Below, piece by piece: positions 22,740 through 34,877 of a stretch of 64,000 nucleotides of DNA. Under the pieces are notes generated by a model, which was not told the DNA's origin, did not search any database, and saw nothing but the letters and a program-made list of their open reading frames with translations. Source of the DNA: Panax quinquefolius (Eukaryota; Streptophyta; Magnoliopsida; Apiales; Araliaceae); NCBI GenBank assembly GCA_020205615.1, contig CM035153.1, positions 92,284,792-92,348,791 of the forward strand. Reading direction: 5' to 3'. Both the position numbers and the translations under genes were made by a program. Numbering within the stretch: position 1 is the stretch's first letter; every line of letters starts with the position of its first letter.

Positions 22740-25537
22740 TGTAAGACCCCAACTTATTATTAAATGAAATTAAATTTTCTCTATTTATTATGTTTAAATA
22801 GTAAGGGTTGATTTGATTAATGTGGTGAGTTATGGGTAAAATGCGCAATTATTTCAAACAATCAAGTGGTTTTAAAATATTCATTTTATCGGAGAATATT
22901 TGTTTGGTCGTGGAATATTTTTACTGTCGAGGAATATTCGTACGACGGCGCAGCCTTGTGTGGGCCCCATAACAAAAAGCGATTGGAGGAAGAAAACGAC
23001 AAGAATAAGTTGTTTATAAATAACAGCGTAGTTGTTACCGTTAATACTGTTAGAATACCCAATTGTTTAAACACAGTAGCATACGGTATTGCACCAATTA
23101 TTGATTCTTACGTAAGAAGGCATTACTCAATAATTGTTATAGTAATTACTGTTCAATATTATATTTTATTGATTCCATAATTGCTACGTTGATATTATTG
23201 TTGTTTTAATAATTGTCACTGAACAATATTTTCATTATCAGATCAATAATTCATATTATTTGAATAATATTATTAGATAACATTATTGGCAATGTCTAGA
23301 AAGTTCTGTCTAAGGAGAGGTTTGGTCATCTAATTGCGCGCCAGTAAGGAAAAATCCTTATTGGAAAGCCCCCTCTTTCCTGGGAACTACCTAGTTGCCG
23401 GTATTGTGATTCTGTAATATTATTTGTGAATAATTAATTATTGATTTATATGATGAGGAAAATATTAATTTTATGTAGATATAGATGGGGAAAATTTTTA
23501 ATGTGACAATTGTTCAAAATTAATATTTTATCTTTTTCTGATAAAATAATTCATTTAAATATATTATTTTAATAATATAGTAATGATGATATTTTTACAA
23601 TGAATGTGGGATATATGAGTATATGAGGAGGAAGAGTATTTTTATGGCATTAAATGATTAACACATGTTTTGTGTGTTTGGTGAGACACCAATTCTTGAA
23701 TCAAATTTTATTATAGCACGTAAAATCTCCTGTTTGTGGATTTCGGTCAATTTCTGTTTGGAATTTGGAAAATCTTTCTTCTGCAAAATTGTAGAGAATG
23801 AAATTTCCTATTAAAAGGACACGTTGTTTGAATTTTTCTGATAAAAGAGCTATTTATTATGAATTATTGAAGTTCCGAAATAATTAATTTTTGGAAGTTT
23901 TAGTTATTTTTTTTAAGAAAAACGTTTTTGTTCAATTGAGTGAGCTCACATGTGTTATAAATGTGTTGAATTCAGATGTCTAGAGGTGGGCTAAGGAAAA
24001 TTATATAAATATATTATTATTTTATTAAATTTTCTGCTTCGGTGTTCTAAGCATTTTCTTATAAATAGGATGCTTAGGTTAGAATTGAAAATCACACCAG
24101 AAACTGAAATCTTTTCTCTCTTTCTCTCTCGATATATTGAGCATATTCTTAAGAGTATTTTGATACTTTGAGTGTTGTTATCTGATTTGAAGTTCCTTTC
24201 ATACATATCCAGGTTTTTCGATCGAAAAGTCTGTCTTTTTCGAGGTAAGGGATATTATTTTTTTAAAAATGATATTATTTCTTTCAATATCATTATACCG
24301 AAATATTGGTAAGATTTTTCTTGTGAAATTCTGATCTTTTTATGTCAGAGTTACTATTCACGAGTTACTATTCATGAGTTACTATTCACAAATTACTATT
24401 CACGAGTACTATTCACGAATCATGATAATTTTTCTTGTGAAATTCTTGTCTTTTAGTGTTGGGGTTACTATTCACGTATACGGCATTATTCACGTATACG
24501 GCACTATTCATGAATACGGCACTATTCACAGAAAAATTAAATTTTTGTTTTTGTCCAAGATATCTATTATGGATACTAGCTTTGATTGTATCCATGTTTT
24601 GATCATTCTTGAATTTTACTTCACTATGATTATTTATGAAGTATTTTTGAACTCGGTTTGGTTAAAGTACGAATCCTTAATATTTGTTCTTTTGTTTCAC
24701 TGGATTTGTTTTCTATAAAATATTTTTCATCATCCTCAGTCCTAAATGATGACATGTTGTTGAATATCTTTGGCCTGTAATGCAAAGATGGTTGATTTTA
24801 TTATGAATATATGTGGCCCGTAGTGCAAAGATGTACAGGTGTTGAGATGAACATGACCGACTAATGAATATCTTTGGCCTGTAGTGCAAAGATGGTTGAT
24901 TGTATGATGAATATCTTTAGCCCGTAGTGCAAAGATGTACAGGTGTTGAGATGAACATTACCGACTGATGAATATCTTTGGCTTGTAGTGCAAAGATGAA
25001 TATATGATTCAAGATGTGCATTGATTGATGTTACAGGGATAAAATAACGATGATGGACTTTTAAATTCATAGATTATAGTAGATTTCATTCTCTACGTAA
25101 CTCATCTATGAATTATTATTTCATTCTTGATCCGAAACTTGTTGTCTATTGTATTCTATCGATTTTTCTGTTAAAGACTAACGATAATTTGTTCTATATT
25201 ATCTTAGTCATAATATTCTTCTTTGGGCTAGTTGAGCTCACCTTTTCCTTTTTGTTCCATTTTTCTTCTCGGGAGGCGACAATGTAGCAAGTATTAGTCG
25301 GGGTACGGAATGAAGGTTCTAGGAAGTTGTTTTAGTAGTCCTCACCATTTTTGTAAAGTATTGTATCAATAATTGTAATGAGGACTTAGTTGGGTATGTA
25401 TATTGTCTAGATGACAATATTTGTATTTAAACTCACAGTTTATGAGTAGTATTAATAAAGTTGTAGTTGTTTCTGTACCTTGTTATTGGCGACTCAGAAT
25501 AGGTTGGGTGGAATGGACCTATTTTGGGGGCGTCACA
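22740..25537 (+). repeat. Solo or isolated gypsy LTR (plus orientation)
   Basis: It begins TGTAAGACCCCAACTTATTA and ends GGGGGCGTCACA, 2798 bp, with no internal region on either side. It is of the same family as the solo LTRs at 52560 and 57446, which lie in the opposite orientation. It contains repeats of GAATATCTTTGGCCTGTAGT (24760-25000) and inverted copies of the 16-bp unit (24349-24532). No 5-bp target duplication is visible (TAAAG before, GATGT after), so it may have arisen by recombination between elements rather than within one. Confidence 0.82.
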
Positions 25538-26659
25538 GATGTTCCATTTCATTTCTACAATAGAAACTAACTTTTCTTAGAATTAACCATTGGCGCTGCT
25601 AAGCCATTTTGTATTGCTGGGAGGGCATAGATGCACCGGTCCTTGGCCATGCCAAAATGGTTTAGCTTCAAGCTAGTTCCAATTTCTATCACCACACAAG
25701 TTTTACATGATATAATTTAACTTTTATAGTGGTGATATACCCATAATTGAAATGAATCAATATGTTCAAATCCTGTCACTATATTCAAATAAATTGAATA
25801 TTTTATTATTAAGAATCCTATCAATTCTTTTGATATCAAAATCTTAGGGTTAGTCCACTAATTTAAATAAACTATTAGTGACTCCTTTTAATCATTAAAT
25901 AAATTCACATAACCACATAAGGTTTAAATAGACTCATAAAACTAACTCATTAAAATTAAATCACATATTTATTTAATGAGGAGTTTAAAATTCACGGTCA
26001 TTACATCTTTTCTCCCTCTAGTTATGATTTTGACGTATTGGCGGCATTATCTGATTAAACAAAACCTTAATTTATTACTTCAAGTTTCATTATATGTTAT
26101 ATCTTCTAAGTGTTTAAAATATAACATGTAATTTAAACTCTAATAATCATATTATCATGATGTTGTATTAACGAATTCAACTTGCTGAATTAACACATTC
26201 ATCTTGTCGATTAACACATTCTTACGATTAACACATTTAGCTTGGTGAATTAACACATTCAGCTTGCTGAATTAAAACATTCAGCTTATTGAATTAACAT
26301 ATTCATCTTGCCGATTAACACATTCAGCTTGATGAATTAAAACATATTCGATTTACTGACTTTTCAAATCCTCAACAGATAGCTTATCATTTGAATTCTT
26401 AATACTTATCTATTTAATCAAACATGTAATTATAATACTGAATTTATATTCATCTACCAAACTTTAGTTTCATTCACTTACATGCTTGGCATATTTCAAT
26501 AAATGTTAACTATCCCATTTTAAACATCAAAAGGTGTGATCTACCAAAAGATATACTCCCATATACACAAAAATGGCGATACATCATATTTACATACTAC
26601 CTCACACCTACTGTGGTTTACATCAAACATATAACCATAATAAACAAAAGGGGTACTAC
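25538..26659. other. Non-coding DNA between LTRs
   Basis: AT-rich, with a 22-bp minisatellite near its end (separate entry). No coding sequence or transposon end is recognised. Confidence 0.4.
26173..26349. repeat. 22-bp minisatellite, about 8 units
   Basis: The unit is ATTAACACATTCAGCTTGCTGA with variants (CATCTTGTCG, TAGCTTGGTGA, AAAACATTCAGC). Copies are contiguous and moderately diverged. Confidence 0.8.
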
Positions 26660-27135
26660 TGTGACGCCCCTAAATCCGGGTTATCTTTAACTCGGGTTTG
26701 GTGCTCACGATACTAATATACCCATTCATACCAAAAGAAAACTGTCTTATATTACATAAACATTGAAATTAATCCCAAGTTCTATAGACCTTTACATAAC
26801 TTACAAATCAAATATTATTACACAACATAGTACTAACAATATTTATTACATTCACTACTTAAGTTCAATTAAGCACATGTGTTTAATAAATGACTATTCA
26901 ACAACTTTGCCTTTTCCTTTGTCTTTCCTAGGTGGACCAGCAACCTCAGTTTTAAATAAAAACATTATATTTAACGCAAGGGTGAGCAAAAAGCTTGCTC
27001 AGCAAGGAAATAAGTAGCTAAATATAATGGAACATAAATATTATAATAATGAGGATACAATGCAACAGATACTGAACAATATAATTATTTAAAAGTGTTG
27101 AGTATGAAAAATCATGCTATAGCATGTTGTAAGGT
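26660..27135 (-). repeat. LTR terminal fragment of gypsy B
   Basis: The plus strand starts TGTGACGCCCCTAAATCCGG, i.e. an LTR end AGGGGCGTCACA on the coding strand. Further in, on the minus strand, TTGCTCACCCTTGC and an 18-codon frame (26894-26947) align with the corresponding part of the LTR of element D (52110-52195). Only the last ~475 bp are recognised. Confidence 0.75.
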
Positions 27136-27139
27136 TAAA

Positions 27140-27780
27140 TGACTTTGTTAGCCGATCCACGATGACCTATATAACGTTGAAGCCTTTTTGTGTAGTTGGA
27201 AGTCCCACAACGAAATCCATAGTTATGTGCTCCCATTTCCATTCTGGAATCTCTAACGGTTGTAGCAATTCACTTGGTCTTTGATGCTCAGCTTCGACAG
27301 GTTAGGCACCTACTGACGTATTCTGCCACCTCTCTCTTCAAATTGGGCCACCAAAAGTGTTGTCAAAGGTCTTGATAAATCTTTGTGCTACCCGAGTGAA
27401 TTGAGAAATTTGAATGTGTGCTTCTTGCAAGATTTCTTCTTTTAGGTCTGGTACTGCTGGTACCCACACTCTTCCCTCAAATCGCAATATTCCTTCTTTA
27501 TCTATTTTAAACTTGGTGATCTCTCCTTCCTCTACCTGTTTCTTACCTTTTTGCATTCCTCATCTCGATCCTGAGCTTCTTTTACTCTGTCCAATAAAAC
27601 TGGACGAGTCTCCACGTTAAAAGATTTCTCTTCTGGCTCCCTTGGATATTTCACTTCAATCTTCTTTTTCTTTATTTATTTGATGAGATCCTCTTGATTT
27701 GTCAGCGTCTCTAATCTTTCTCGTCCCTTCTGGCTTAGAGCGTCGATGACTACGTTAGCTTTCGTGGGATGATAAAAAAT
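27140..27780 (-). pseudogene. Integrase N-terminal part of gypsy B, truncated
   Basis: The minus strand begins after the RNase H linker (HPTKANVVIDALSQKGRERL, about 27760-27700) and continues GILRFEGRVWVPAVPDLKEE (about 27500). The zinc-binding HHCC region is degraded, followed by [20 protein letters not shown] (about 27245-27185), whose Asp is the first catalytic residue. It ends at DRLTKS near 27145. The rest of the DDE core is missing. Stops are present. Confidence 0.8.
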
Positions 27781-28255
27781 TTCGCAATCTTAGTCTTTGA
27801 TTAATTTTAGCCATCTTCTCTGCCTCATGTTTAATTCTTTTTGAGTGAAGATATATTTCAGACTTTTATGGTTTGTGTATATCTCACATTTCTCTCCATA
27901 CAGATAGTGTCTCCAAATTTTTATAGCAAACACTACTACTGCCAGCTCCAAGTCATGCGTAGGATACCCTTTCTCGTAATCTTTCAACTGGAGAGACACA
28001 TATGCTATGACCTTGTCATGCTGCATCAAAACGCAACCAAGTCCTTTGTGTGATGCATCGTTGTAAACAACGAAACCACCCGTATCGTCTGGAAAGGATA
28101 GTACTCAATCTTTTCTTTAGCTCTTGGAAACTTTCTTCACATTTTTCTGACCAAACAAACTTTACTGCTTTTCGGGTCAAATTCGTCAAAGGTCCTGACA
28201 ATTTCAAAAAATCTTTGATGAATCTATGATAATAACCTGCTAGAACCAAGAAACT
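27781..28255 (-). pseudogene. RNase H domain of gypsy B
   Basis: The RT-RNase H connection reads LAGYYHRFIKDFLKLSGPLT and KFVWSEKCEESFQELKKRL (28249-28130). After a frameshift, the DASHKGLG block carrying the first catalytic Asp, [19 protein letters not shown] and [12 protein letters not shown] follow (to 27790). The Asp normally found in YTDHKSL is Asn here, which removes a catalytic residue in addition to the frameshift. Confidence 0.82.
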
Positions 28256-29153
28256 TCATATTTCAGTTGGTGTCTTTGGTCGTTCCCAGTTAATTATCGC
28301 CTCCATTTTTGCCGGATTTACTGATATCCCTTCGTGGTCGATCACGTGTCCCAAAAATTGCACTCTTTCCAACCAAAACTCGCATTTTGAAAACTTTTCA
28401 TACAACTTTTCTCTTCTCAAGATCTCCAATACCATCTTCAGATGTTCCGCATGATCCTCTCGAGTCTTTGAATAGATCAAGATATCGTCAATGAATACCA
28501 CTACAAATTTATCTAAGTAAGGTTTGAATACCCAGTTCATTAAATCCATGAATGCTATCGGTGCATTAGTCAGTCCAAATGACATTACTAAGAACTCATA
28601 GTGACTGTAACGAGTCCTAAATGATGTCTTTAGCACGTCTTCATTCCTCACTTTCAATTGGTGATAACCCATACGCAAATCTATCTTGGAAAAATAACGA
28701 GCTCCCTTCAGTTGATCAAAAAGATTATCGATTCTTGGTAAGGGATACTTATTTTTGATTGTGACTTTGTTCAATTCTCTATAATCAATACACAGTCGTA
28801 ACAATCCATCCTTCTTTTTAACAAATAACACAGGTGCTCCCTAGGGAGACACACTCGGTTGAATTTACTTTTTTGTCTAATAATTCTTGTAATTGAATCA
28901 TTAGTTCTTTCATCTCTACCAAATCCATTCGGTATGGTGCTTTTGAAATTGGGTTTTTACCAGGCACTAAGTCTATTACGAACTCGATCTCCCGATCTGG
29001 TGGTAACTCTGGCAACTCATTTGGAAATACATCCAGGAATTCCCTCACTATTGGTATTTGTTCTATTTTCGGTTCCATTCTTTGGGTGTCAACTACATGG
29101 GCTAAATAACCAACACACCCTTTTCTTAACAGCTTCTTGCCCTGCATCATCAT
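28256..29153 (-). pseudogene. Reverse transcriptase of gypsy B
   Basis: 29153-28818 holds the approach to RT: IVREFLDVFPNELPELPPDR and IDLVPGKNPISKAPYRMD. The next frame (28831-28256) has the fingers and palm: [50 protein letters not shown], and the active-site box [10 protein letters not shown]. Thumb-side motifs [20 protein letters not shown] follow. This is the best-preserved retroelement domain in the window, but the start is split by a frameshift near 28830 and the protein ends at a stop at 28256. Confidence 0.88.
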
Positions 29154-29582
29154 TAGACAACATGGCTATCTCGGCGATTTGCTACCATAAAACATAATTT
29201 TTGATTTACTAGGAGTCTAAAGGTTTATGCATTTCTTTTGGCAATCAATTACTGCCCCATGGTTATATAACCAATCCATTCTTAGTATCACGTCGAATTC
29301 ACCTAATCAGATGGGAATTAGATTCACTATAAAATTATGACCTCATATATCCACACTATAATTTTTATGGACACGAGTTACGGGAATAACTTCTTTATTT
29401 GTTACCTCTATATTCAAAGGACAATTCATTCTTTCGGGAGTTAATTCTAACTATTTACCAAATTCTTCATATATAAAGGAACAGGTAGCACCCGAATCAA
29501 ACAGTATAAAGGCATTAATGTTATTGACGTAAATGATACCTGACACCACCTCCTTTGATGCCACTGCATCCTGCACTGTCAT
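29154..29582 (-). pseudogene. Aspartic protease region of gypsy B
   Basis: Starting at the ATG at 29582 the minus strand reads MTVQDAVASKEVVSGIIYVN, then FDSGATCSFIYEEFG with the active-site Asp-Ser-Gly at about 29498-29490. A stop follows shortly after, then GEFDVILRMDWLYNHGAVID (about 29300-29245), a conserved downstream protease block, again with stops around it. Confidence 0.78.
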
Positions 29583-29935
29583 ATTGAATGTCCTCGCAGT
29601 TGGTCAATTGGATGGGGTTGCCCACCGATTGTCAGCTTCCCACCGTTGTTTCCTTTCTTTGGACAATTCTTGATCTGGTGATCCACAACTCCGCATGCAA
29701 AGCATCCTTGACTCTTCTTTGGGTTGGTGTAGTTAGGAGAGATGTGGTCCTCTTTCCAACATTTATAACAGACCGTCTTCCCTTTCATACAGATTCCGAG
29801 ATGATTTTTCCCACACTTCTTACATGCTTCTATCTTTCTTCTTGGTTCTCCCTGTTTATTGCTAAATTTATTGCCCTTATTGTTCCACTTCCTTTTGTTA
29901 AAAGTATTTCCTCAGCTACTTCCTTCTTGAGGTCC
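29583..29935 (-). pseudogene. gag C-terminus of gypsy B (zinc knuckles)
   Basis: This continues the gag frame interrupted by element E. CKKCGKNHLGIC is followed by CYKCWKEDHISPNYTNP, a CCHC knuckle with the last Cys changed to Tyr, and CFACGVVDHQIKNCPKKG. A frameshift separates it from the protease. Confidence 0.8.
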
Positions 29936-31210
29936 TGTTGATTGATTTCACAATCAAAGTAAACGTGCAAGTATACACGGTCAACAAGTAATATAGTGAT
30001 AAGATAGAGTGTCGATCCCACAAAGAATTCTAATTAATAAACTCCAACTACTAGTGCTATATCAATCCAATTTTATTTAAACAACCAATAATTGTAATTT
30101 TTAGAATTAAGAAAACTAAATTAAACAAAGCAAAGAGATTATTCTAAAAGAAAGCAAATTAACAAACTAAGAATTGATTGAATTCAGATAAATAAGAATT
30201 AAGACTCCAATATCCCCAATTATGAATTATAAATCAATTATCCAATTATCCAATTATCCCAATTATTATGTCTACTGAATTGTTAACATGAATTCTCAAA
30301 TGCCAAAAGCCCTTTTCCAAGTGATCAATTGCCTTCTATTTAACCCAAATTAATTTTACTATATTCCTATGCAAAACGATTGAATTAAACTCGTTACAAT
30401 TCCAATTCCTTATGTGTTACATGCGGCAAATAGATATTTCCATTCTATTCACAAACCTAATTATTCACTGTACAAATAACTAAGTCACATGTCACCATGC
30501 CCAGTTCTAACCCTAGAATTCCTTTTCCAATTCCCTCTAGAGTAACAAGGTAATTATTGGCCAGATAATTAAACAATCAGCACAAAGCAAGATGAACAAT
30601 TCACTTGAACATAAGTAATTGGAATAAATCAAATAATCAATTCATAACCATAAAAGGTTCAATTGGAATCTTAATAAAAGAAATTAGTTCATAACGAAAA
30701 TTAAAACCAACAATATTTGAAAAATCATCCTTAAAGAATTACACAAATTAAAATAATAAAGAAGAAGAAGAACTCTAAGTCCAAAGCTTTCACTAAATCT
30801 CCTCTTGCTCCTTGATTAATCTCCCAAATTGTGTAGATGAGCCCCCCAATTCAATGTAAATAACTAATATATACTTCCCATCTTGTTCCTGATCCAATTC
30901 CCCATCAACTTCATCACATAACCACCTCTTTAATGATTTTAAAACAAGTCGGCCTTGATCAAGCAGCGCTTTTTGGGTTAGCGAGCTTGAGCCCAGTAGC
31001 CACAGGCTGATTAACAAAGATATAAGCGCCCATTACCTGGAGAAAGGCCCGACAATCATGCCCCTTCTCAGCTCAAATTCCCACCAGTGATCTTACAGCT
31101 CCAAAACCTGCAAATCAAAACATAAACACAGTAAAAATGCACCTAAATACCTTGAGAATGCAATAATCTAAACTCAAAAAGTATCCGATTCATGGTTATA
31201 TAACCCAACA
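29936..31210 (-). repeat. LTR 1 of element E
   Basis: 1275 bp, plus strand TGTTGATTG…ACCCAACA. It closely matches 32855-34125, which has a few extra bases at its end (ACCCAACCATCA). Confidence 0.85.
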
Positions 31211-31232
31211 ACGATTTAAGTTTGGGGGTATT

Positions 31233-32109
31233 TGATGGTTGGGTTATATACCCATGAATTGGATACTTTTGTGTTTAGATTATTGCATTCTCAAAAGGCA
31301 TTTGTCGCATTAAAATCAGAAAATTTTCGTTGTTGAAAGCGCTTGGTAGCGCGTGACTTGTTTTAAAATCATTAAAGAGGTGATTATGTGATGAAGATGG
31401 GGAATTGATCAGTGGAACATTTTATTTAGTTATTTACATTGAATTGGGGGACTTTGAATTGGGGAGATTAATCAAGGAGCAAAGAGGAGATTTAGTGAAG
31501 GCTTTGGACATGGAGTTCTTCTTTTCTTTATGAATTTGTTTAATTCTTTAAGGATGATTTTCAAATATTGTTGGTTTTAATTTTCGTTATGAATAATTTC
31601 TTTTATTAAGATTCCAATTGAACCTTTTATGGTTATGAATTGATTGTTTGATTTATTCCATTATTTATGTTGAAGTGAATTATTCATCTTGCTTTGTGTT
31701 GATTGTTTAATTATCCGGCCAATAATTACCTTGTTACTTCTAGAGGGAATTGGAATTTAGGGCTAGTCTTAATAGAATGGATTATCTATTCTCGCGTGCT
31801 GTAATACATAAGAATAATTGGGAGTTTAATTCAATGATTGAAAAATTAATTCTTTAGTTTTGGAATTCATGAATTAGTTTGCTTAAATTGGGTCTTTTTA
31901 GAATAATCTCTTTGCTTTGTTTAATTTAGTTTTCTTAATTCTAAAAATCACAATTATTGGTTGTTTAAATAAAATTGGATTGATATAGTACTAGTAGTTG
32001 GAGTTTATTAATTAGAATCCTCTGTGGGATCGACACTCTATTTTATCACTGTATTACTTGTTGATCGTGTATACTTGCATGTTTGCTTTGATTGTGAAAT
32101 CAATCAATA
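31233..32109 (+). repeat. Inverted internal LTR copy in element E
   Basis: It starts TGATGGTTGGGTTATATACC, the reverse complement of the outer LTR end, and ends GTGAAATCAATCAATA, shortened by internal deletion. It is preceded by AAGTTTGGGGGTATT (PPT-like) and followed by AGTTTTTGGCATCATTGTCG, a decayed tRNA-Asp-type PBS. Order PPT-LTR-PBS is that of an LTR shared by two tandem element copies. Confidence 0.8.
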
Positions 32110-32139
32110 AGTTTTTGGCATCATTGTCGGGGACTGGTG

Positions 32140-32760
32140 ACATGGTGACATGTGACTTAGTTATTTGCACAGTGAATAATTAGGTTTGTGAATATAATGG
32201 AAATATCTATTTGTCGCATGTAACGCATAAGGAATTGGGATTGAAAAGAGTTTAATTCAATTGTTTTGCATAGGAATATAGCAAGATTAATCTGGATTAA
32301 ATAGAAGGCAATTGATCACTTGGAAAAGGACTTTTGGCATTTGAGAATTCTTGTTAACAATTCAGTAGGCATAAATATTGGGATAATTGGATAATTGATT
32401 TAGAGTTCATAATTGGGGATATTGAAGTCTTAATCCTTATTTATCTGAATTCATTCAAATCTTAGTTTTGTTTATTTGATTTATTTTAGAATAATTTCTT
32501 TTAATTGTTAATTTAGTTTTCTTAATTAGAAAAATCACAATTTACAGTTGTTTAAATAAAATTGATTTGGTTAAGAGTTAGTGTTTGGTAATTTTTATTA
32601 AATAATTCCTTGTGGGAACGATACTCTACTTTCACTTTATTATTTGTTGACCATGTATACTTAAGTGTATTCATTGATTGCAAAATAGACCAACAAGTTT
32701 TTGGCGTCGTTGCTGGGTATACTTGCATGTATTCATTGATTGCAAAATCAATCAACAAGT
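32140..32760 (+). repeat. Second partial inverted LTR copy in element E
   Basis: From GTGACATGTGACTTAGTTAT it follows the second half of the LTR to GCAAAATAGACCAACAAG, then a PBS-like TTTTTGGCGTCGTTGCTGGG (about 32697), followed by a short re-duplication of ATACTTGCATGTATTCATTG. Confidence 0.75.
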
Positions 32761-32831
32761 TTTTATTCGATTCATGGGTAAGAATGCAATAATATTCTTG
32801 CTAGTATACTATTATTGTACGCTGGACCACT

Positions 32832-32854
32832 CCCGGGCAACGGCGCCAAAACCT
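32832..32854 (-). other. tRNA-Asp-type primer-binding site of element E
   Basis: The plus strand TCCCGGGCAACGGCGCCA equals, with minor mismatch, the 3' end of tRNA-Asp. Read on the minus strand it directly follows the right (5') LTR. Confidence 0.8.
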
Positions 32855-34125
32855 TGTTGATTGATTTCACAATCAAAGCAAACGTGCAAGTATACACGGT
32901 CAACAAGTAATACAGTGATAAAATAGAGTGTCGATCCCACAGAGAATTCTAATTAATAAACTCCAACTACTATTACTATATCAATCCAATTTTATTTAAA
33001 CAACCAATAATTGTGATTTTTTGAATTAAGAAAACTAAATTAAACAATGCAAAGAGATTATTCTAAAAGAAAGCAAATAAACAAACTAAGAATTGATTGA
33101 ATTCAGATAAATAAGAATTAAGACTCCAATATCCCCAATTATGAATTATAAATCAATTATCTAAGTATCCCAATTATTATGTCTACTGAATTGTTAACAG
33201 AAATTCTCAAATGCCAAAAGCCCTTTTTTAAGTGATCAATTGCCTTCTATTTAACCCAAATTAATTTTGCTATATTCCTATGCAAAACAATTGAATTAAA
33301 CTCGTTACAATTCCAATTCCTTATGTGTTACATGCGGCAAATAGATATTTCCATTCTATTCACAAAACTAATTATTCACTGTGCAAATAACTAAGTCACA
33401 TGTCACCATGCCCAGTTCTAACCCTATAATTCCTTTTCCAATTCCCTCTAGAGTAACAAGGTAATTATTGGTCAGATAATTAAACAATCAGCACAAAACA
33501 AGATGAACAATTCAGTTCAACATAAATAATTGGAATAAATCAAATAATCAATTCATAACCATAAAAGGTTAAATTGGAATCCTAATAAAAGAAATTAGTT
33601 CATAACGAAAATTAAAACCAACAATATTTGAAAAATCATCCTTAAAGAATTACACAAATTAAAAGAATAAAGAAGAAGAAGAACTCCAAGTCCAAAGCCT
33701 TCACTAAATCTCCTCTTGCTCCTTGATTAATCTCCCAAATTGTGTAGATGAGTCCCCCAATTCAATGTAAATAACTAATATATACTTCCCATCTTGTTCC
33801 ACAATCCAATTCCCCATCAACTTCATCACATAACCACCTCTTTAATGATTTTAAAACAAGTCAACGCCAGTCAAACGCGCTTTCTGGGTTAATTGAGCTT
33901 GAGCCAGTAGCCCGTGCCAGGATTAACAAAGAGATATAGCGCCCGTATTGAGAGCGCGGCCCGACAATCATGCCCCTTCTCAGCTCAAATTCCCACCAGT
34001 GATCTTACAGCTCCAAAACCTTCAAATCAAAACATAAACACAGTAAAAATGTACCTAAATACCTTGAGAATGCAATACTCTAAACTCAAAAGTATCCGAT
34101 TCATGGGTATATAACCCAACCATCA
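32855..34125 (-). repeat. LTR 2 (5' LTR) of element E
   Basis: 1271 bp, plus strand TGTTGATTG…AACCATCA. TSD GGTCC follows. Closely similar to 29936-31210. Confidence 0.85.
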
Positions 34126-34877
34126 GGTCCTCCAGCTATCTTCATAGTCTTCTTCTCTTGGTGAAATTTCGCTAGCGTGTCAGTTCCTGCTTCAGCGATT
34201 ATGGCTTTTCCCAGTATGCTAGAAAACGTTTTTATCTGAAACATCGAAACCTTGCTAAAAAGTACCGGCTTCAGTCCTTGTTCAAATATCTGAGCCTTCC
34301 GTTCTTCAGTGTCAACCTTATGCGACGCAAACCTCGATAGTTCATTAAATTTTGCAGCATAATCAGGTACAGTCATACTTCCTTGTTTAAGTTCGAGAAA
34401 TTCGACTTCCATCTTATTTTTTATGATACGGGGAAAGTAGGCTTCGAAGAATAGTTCTTTAAACCTATCCCACGTCACTACTTCTACTATAGCTCTGTTT
34501 TTATTGGCTCCCCACCAGTAGCTTGCTTCCCCTTTCAACATGAACGTGGCAAAGGCTATCTTTTGATCCTCAGCAACTCGGACAACTTCGAAGACCTTTT
34601 CTATTTCATTTACCCAAGTTTGGGCTTCTATCAGATTGTTGGTTCCCTTGAACTCTAGGGGTCCTACCGTTTTAAAATCCTTAAAGGTAGTCAAACGACC
34701 ATCAAGAGGGTTCGGGTTTACGGCCGGCGCGACATTCCTCCCTTGAAGTGCTTAAGTTAATAAGTCGATAAACTGCTGTATAAGATTTTTAGGTCCTGCC
34801 AAGTTATTCACAGACTCCTCTTGAGTTGATGGGGTCTGTGCCCCAAGTCTTCCTCTTCCTCTCCATCTTGGTGGCAT
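34126..34877 (-). pseudogene. gag N-terminal part of gypsy B
   Basis: The ATG at 34877 begins MPPRWRGRGRLGAQTPS and hits a stop near 34752. From 34694 the capsid block is open: TTFKDFKTVGPLEFKGTNN, ATFMLKGEASYWWGANKNRA, WDRFKELFFEAYFP, FLELKQGSMTVPDYAAKFNE and GLKPVLFSKVSMFQIKTFS, to the element E insertion at 34125. It matches the gags at 41073 and 56479 closely, so B belongs to the same Tekay-like group as C and D. Confidence 0.87.

Larger units (their letters stand above)
29936..34125 (-). mobile_element. Element E: non-coding LTR element made of LTR copies in both orientations
   Basis: It is flanked by a perfect 5-bp duplication GGTCC (29931-29935 and 34126-34130) and starts TGTTGATTGATTTCACAATC. 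Direct terminal copies (29936-31210 and 32855-34125) are both oriented minus. Between them lies a plus-oriented copy (31233-32109) with its own PPT-like and PBS-like neighbours, then a second partial plus copy (about 32140-32695). Next to the right LTR, 32832-32854 reads TCCCGGGCAACGGCGCCA, nearly the 3' end of plant tRNA-Asp, so the PBS class is that of Athila/Tat-type gypsy elements. No coding sequence is seen. It sits in gag of gypsy B. Confidence 0.85.

Noticed and set aside
24374..24718. Plus-strand 114-codon hydrophobic frame
   Set aside because: Translation of the 16-bp LTR minisatellite and AT-rich LTR sequence; not conserved in the other two LTR copies.
32832..32854. tRNA-Asp gene fragment
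   Set aside because: Only the 3' 18 bases match and they sit exactly next to an LTR, so this is a primer-binding site.
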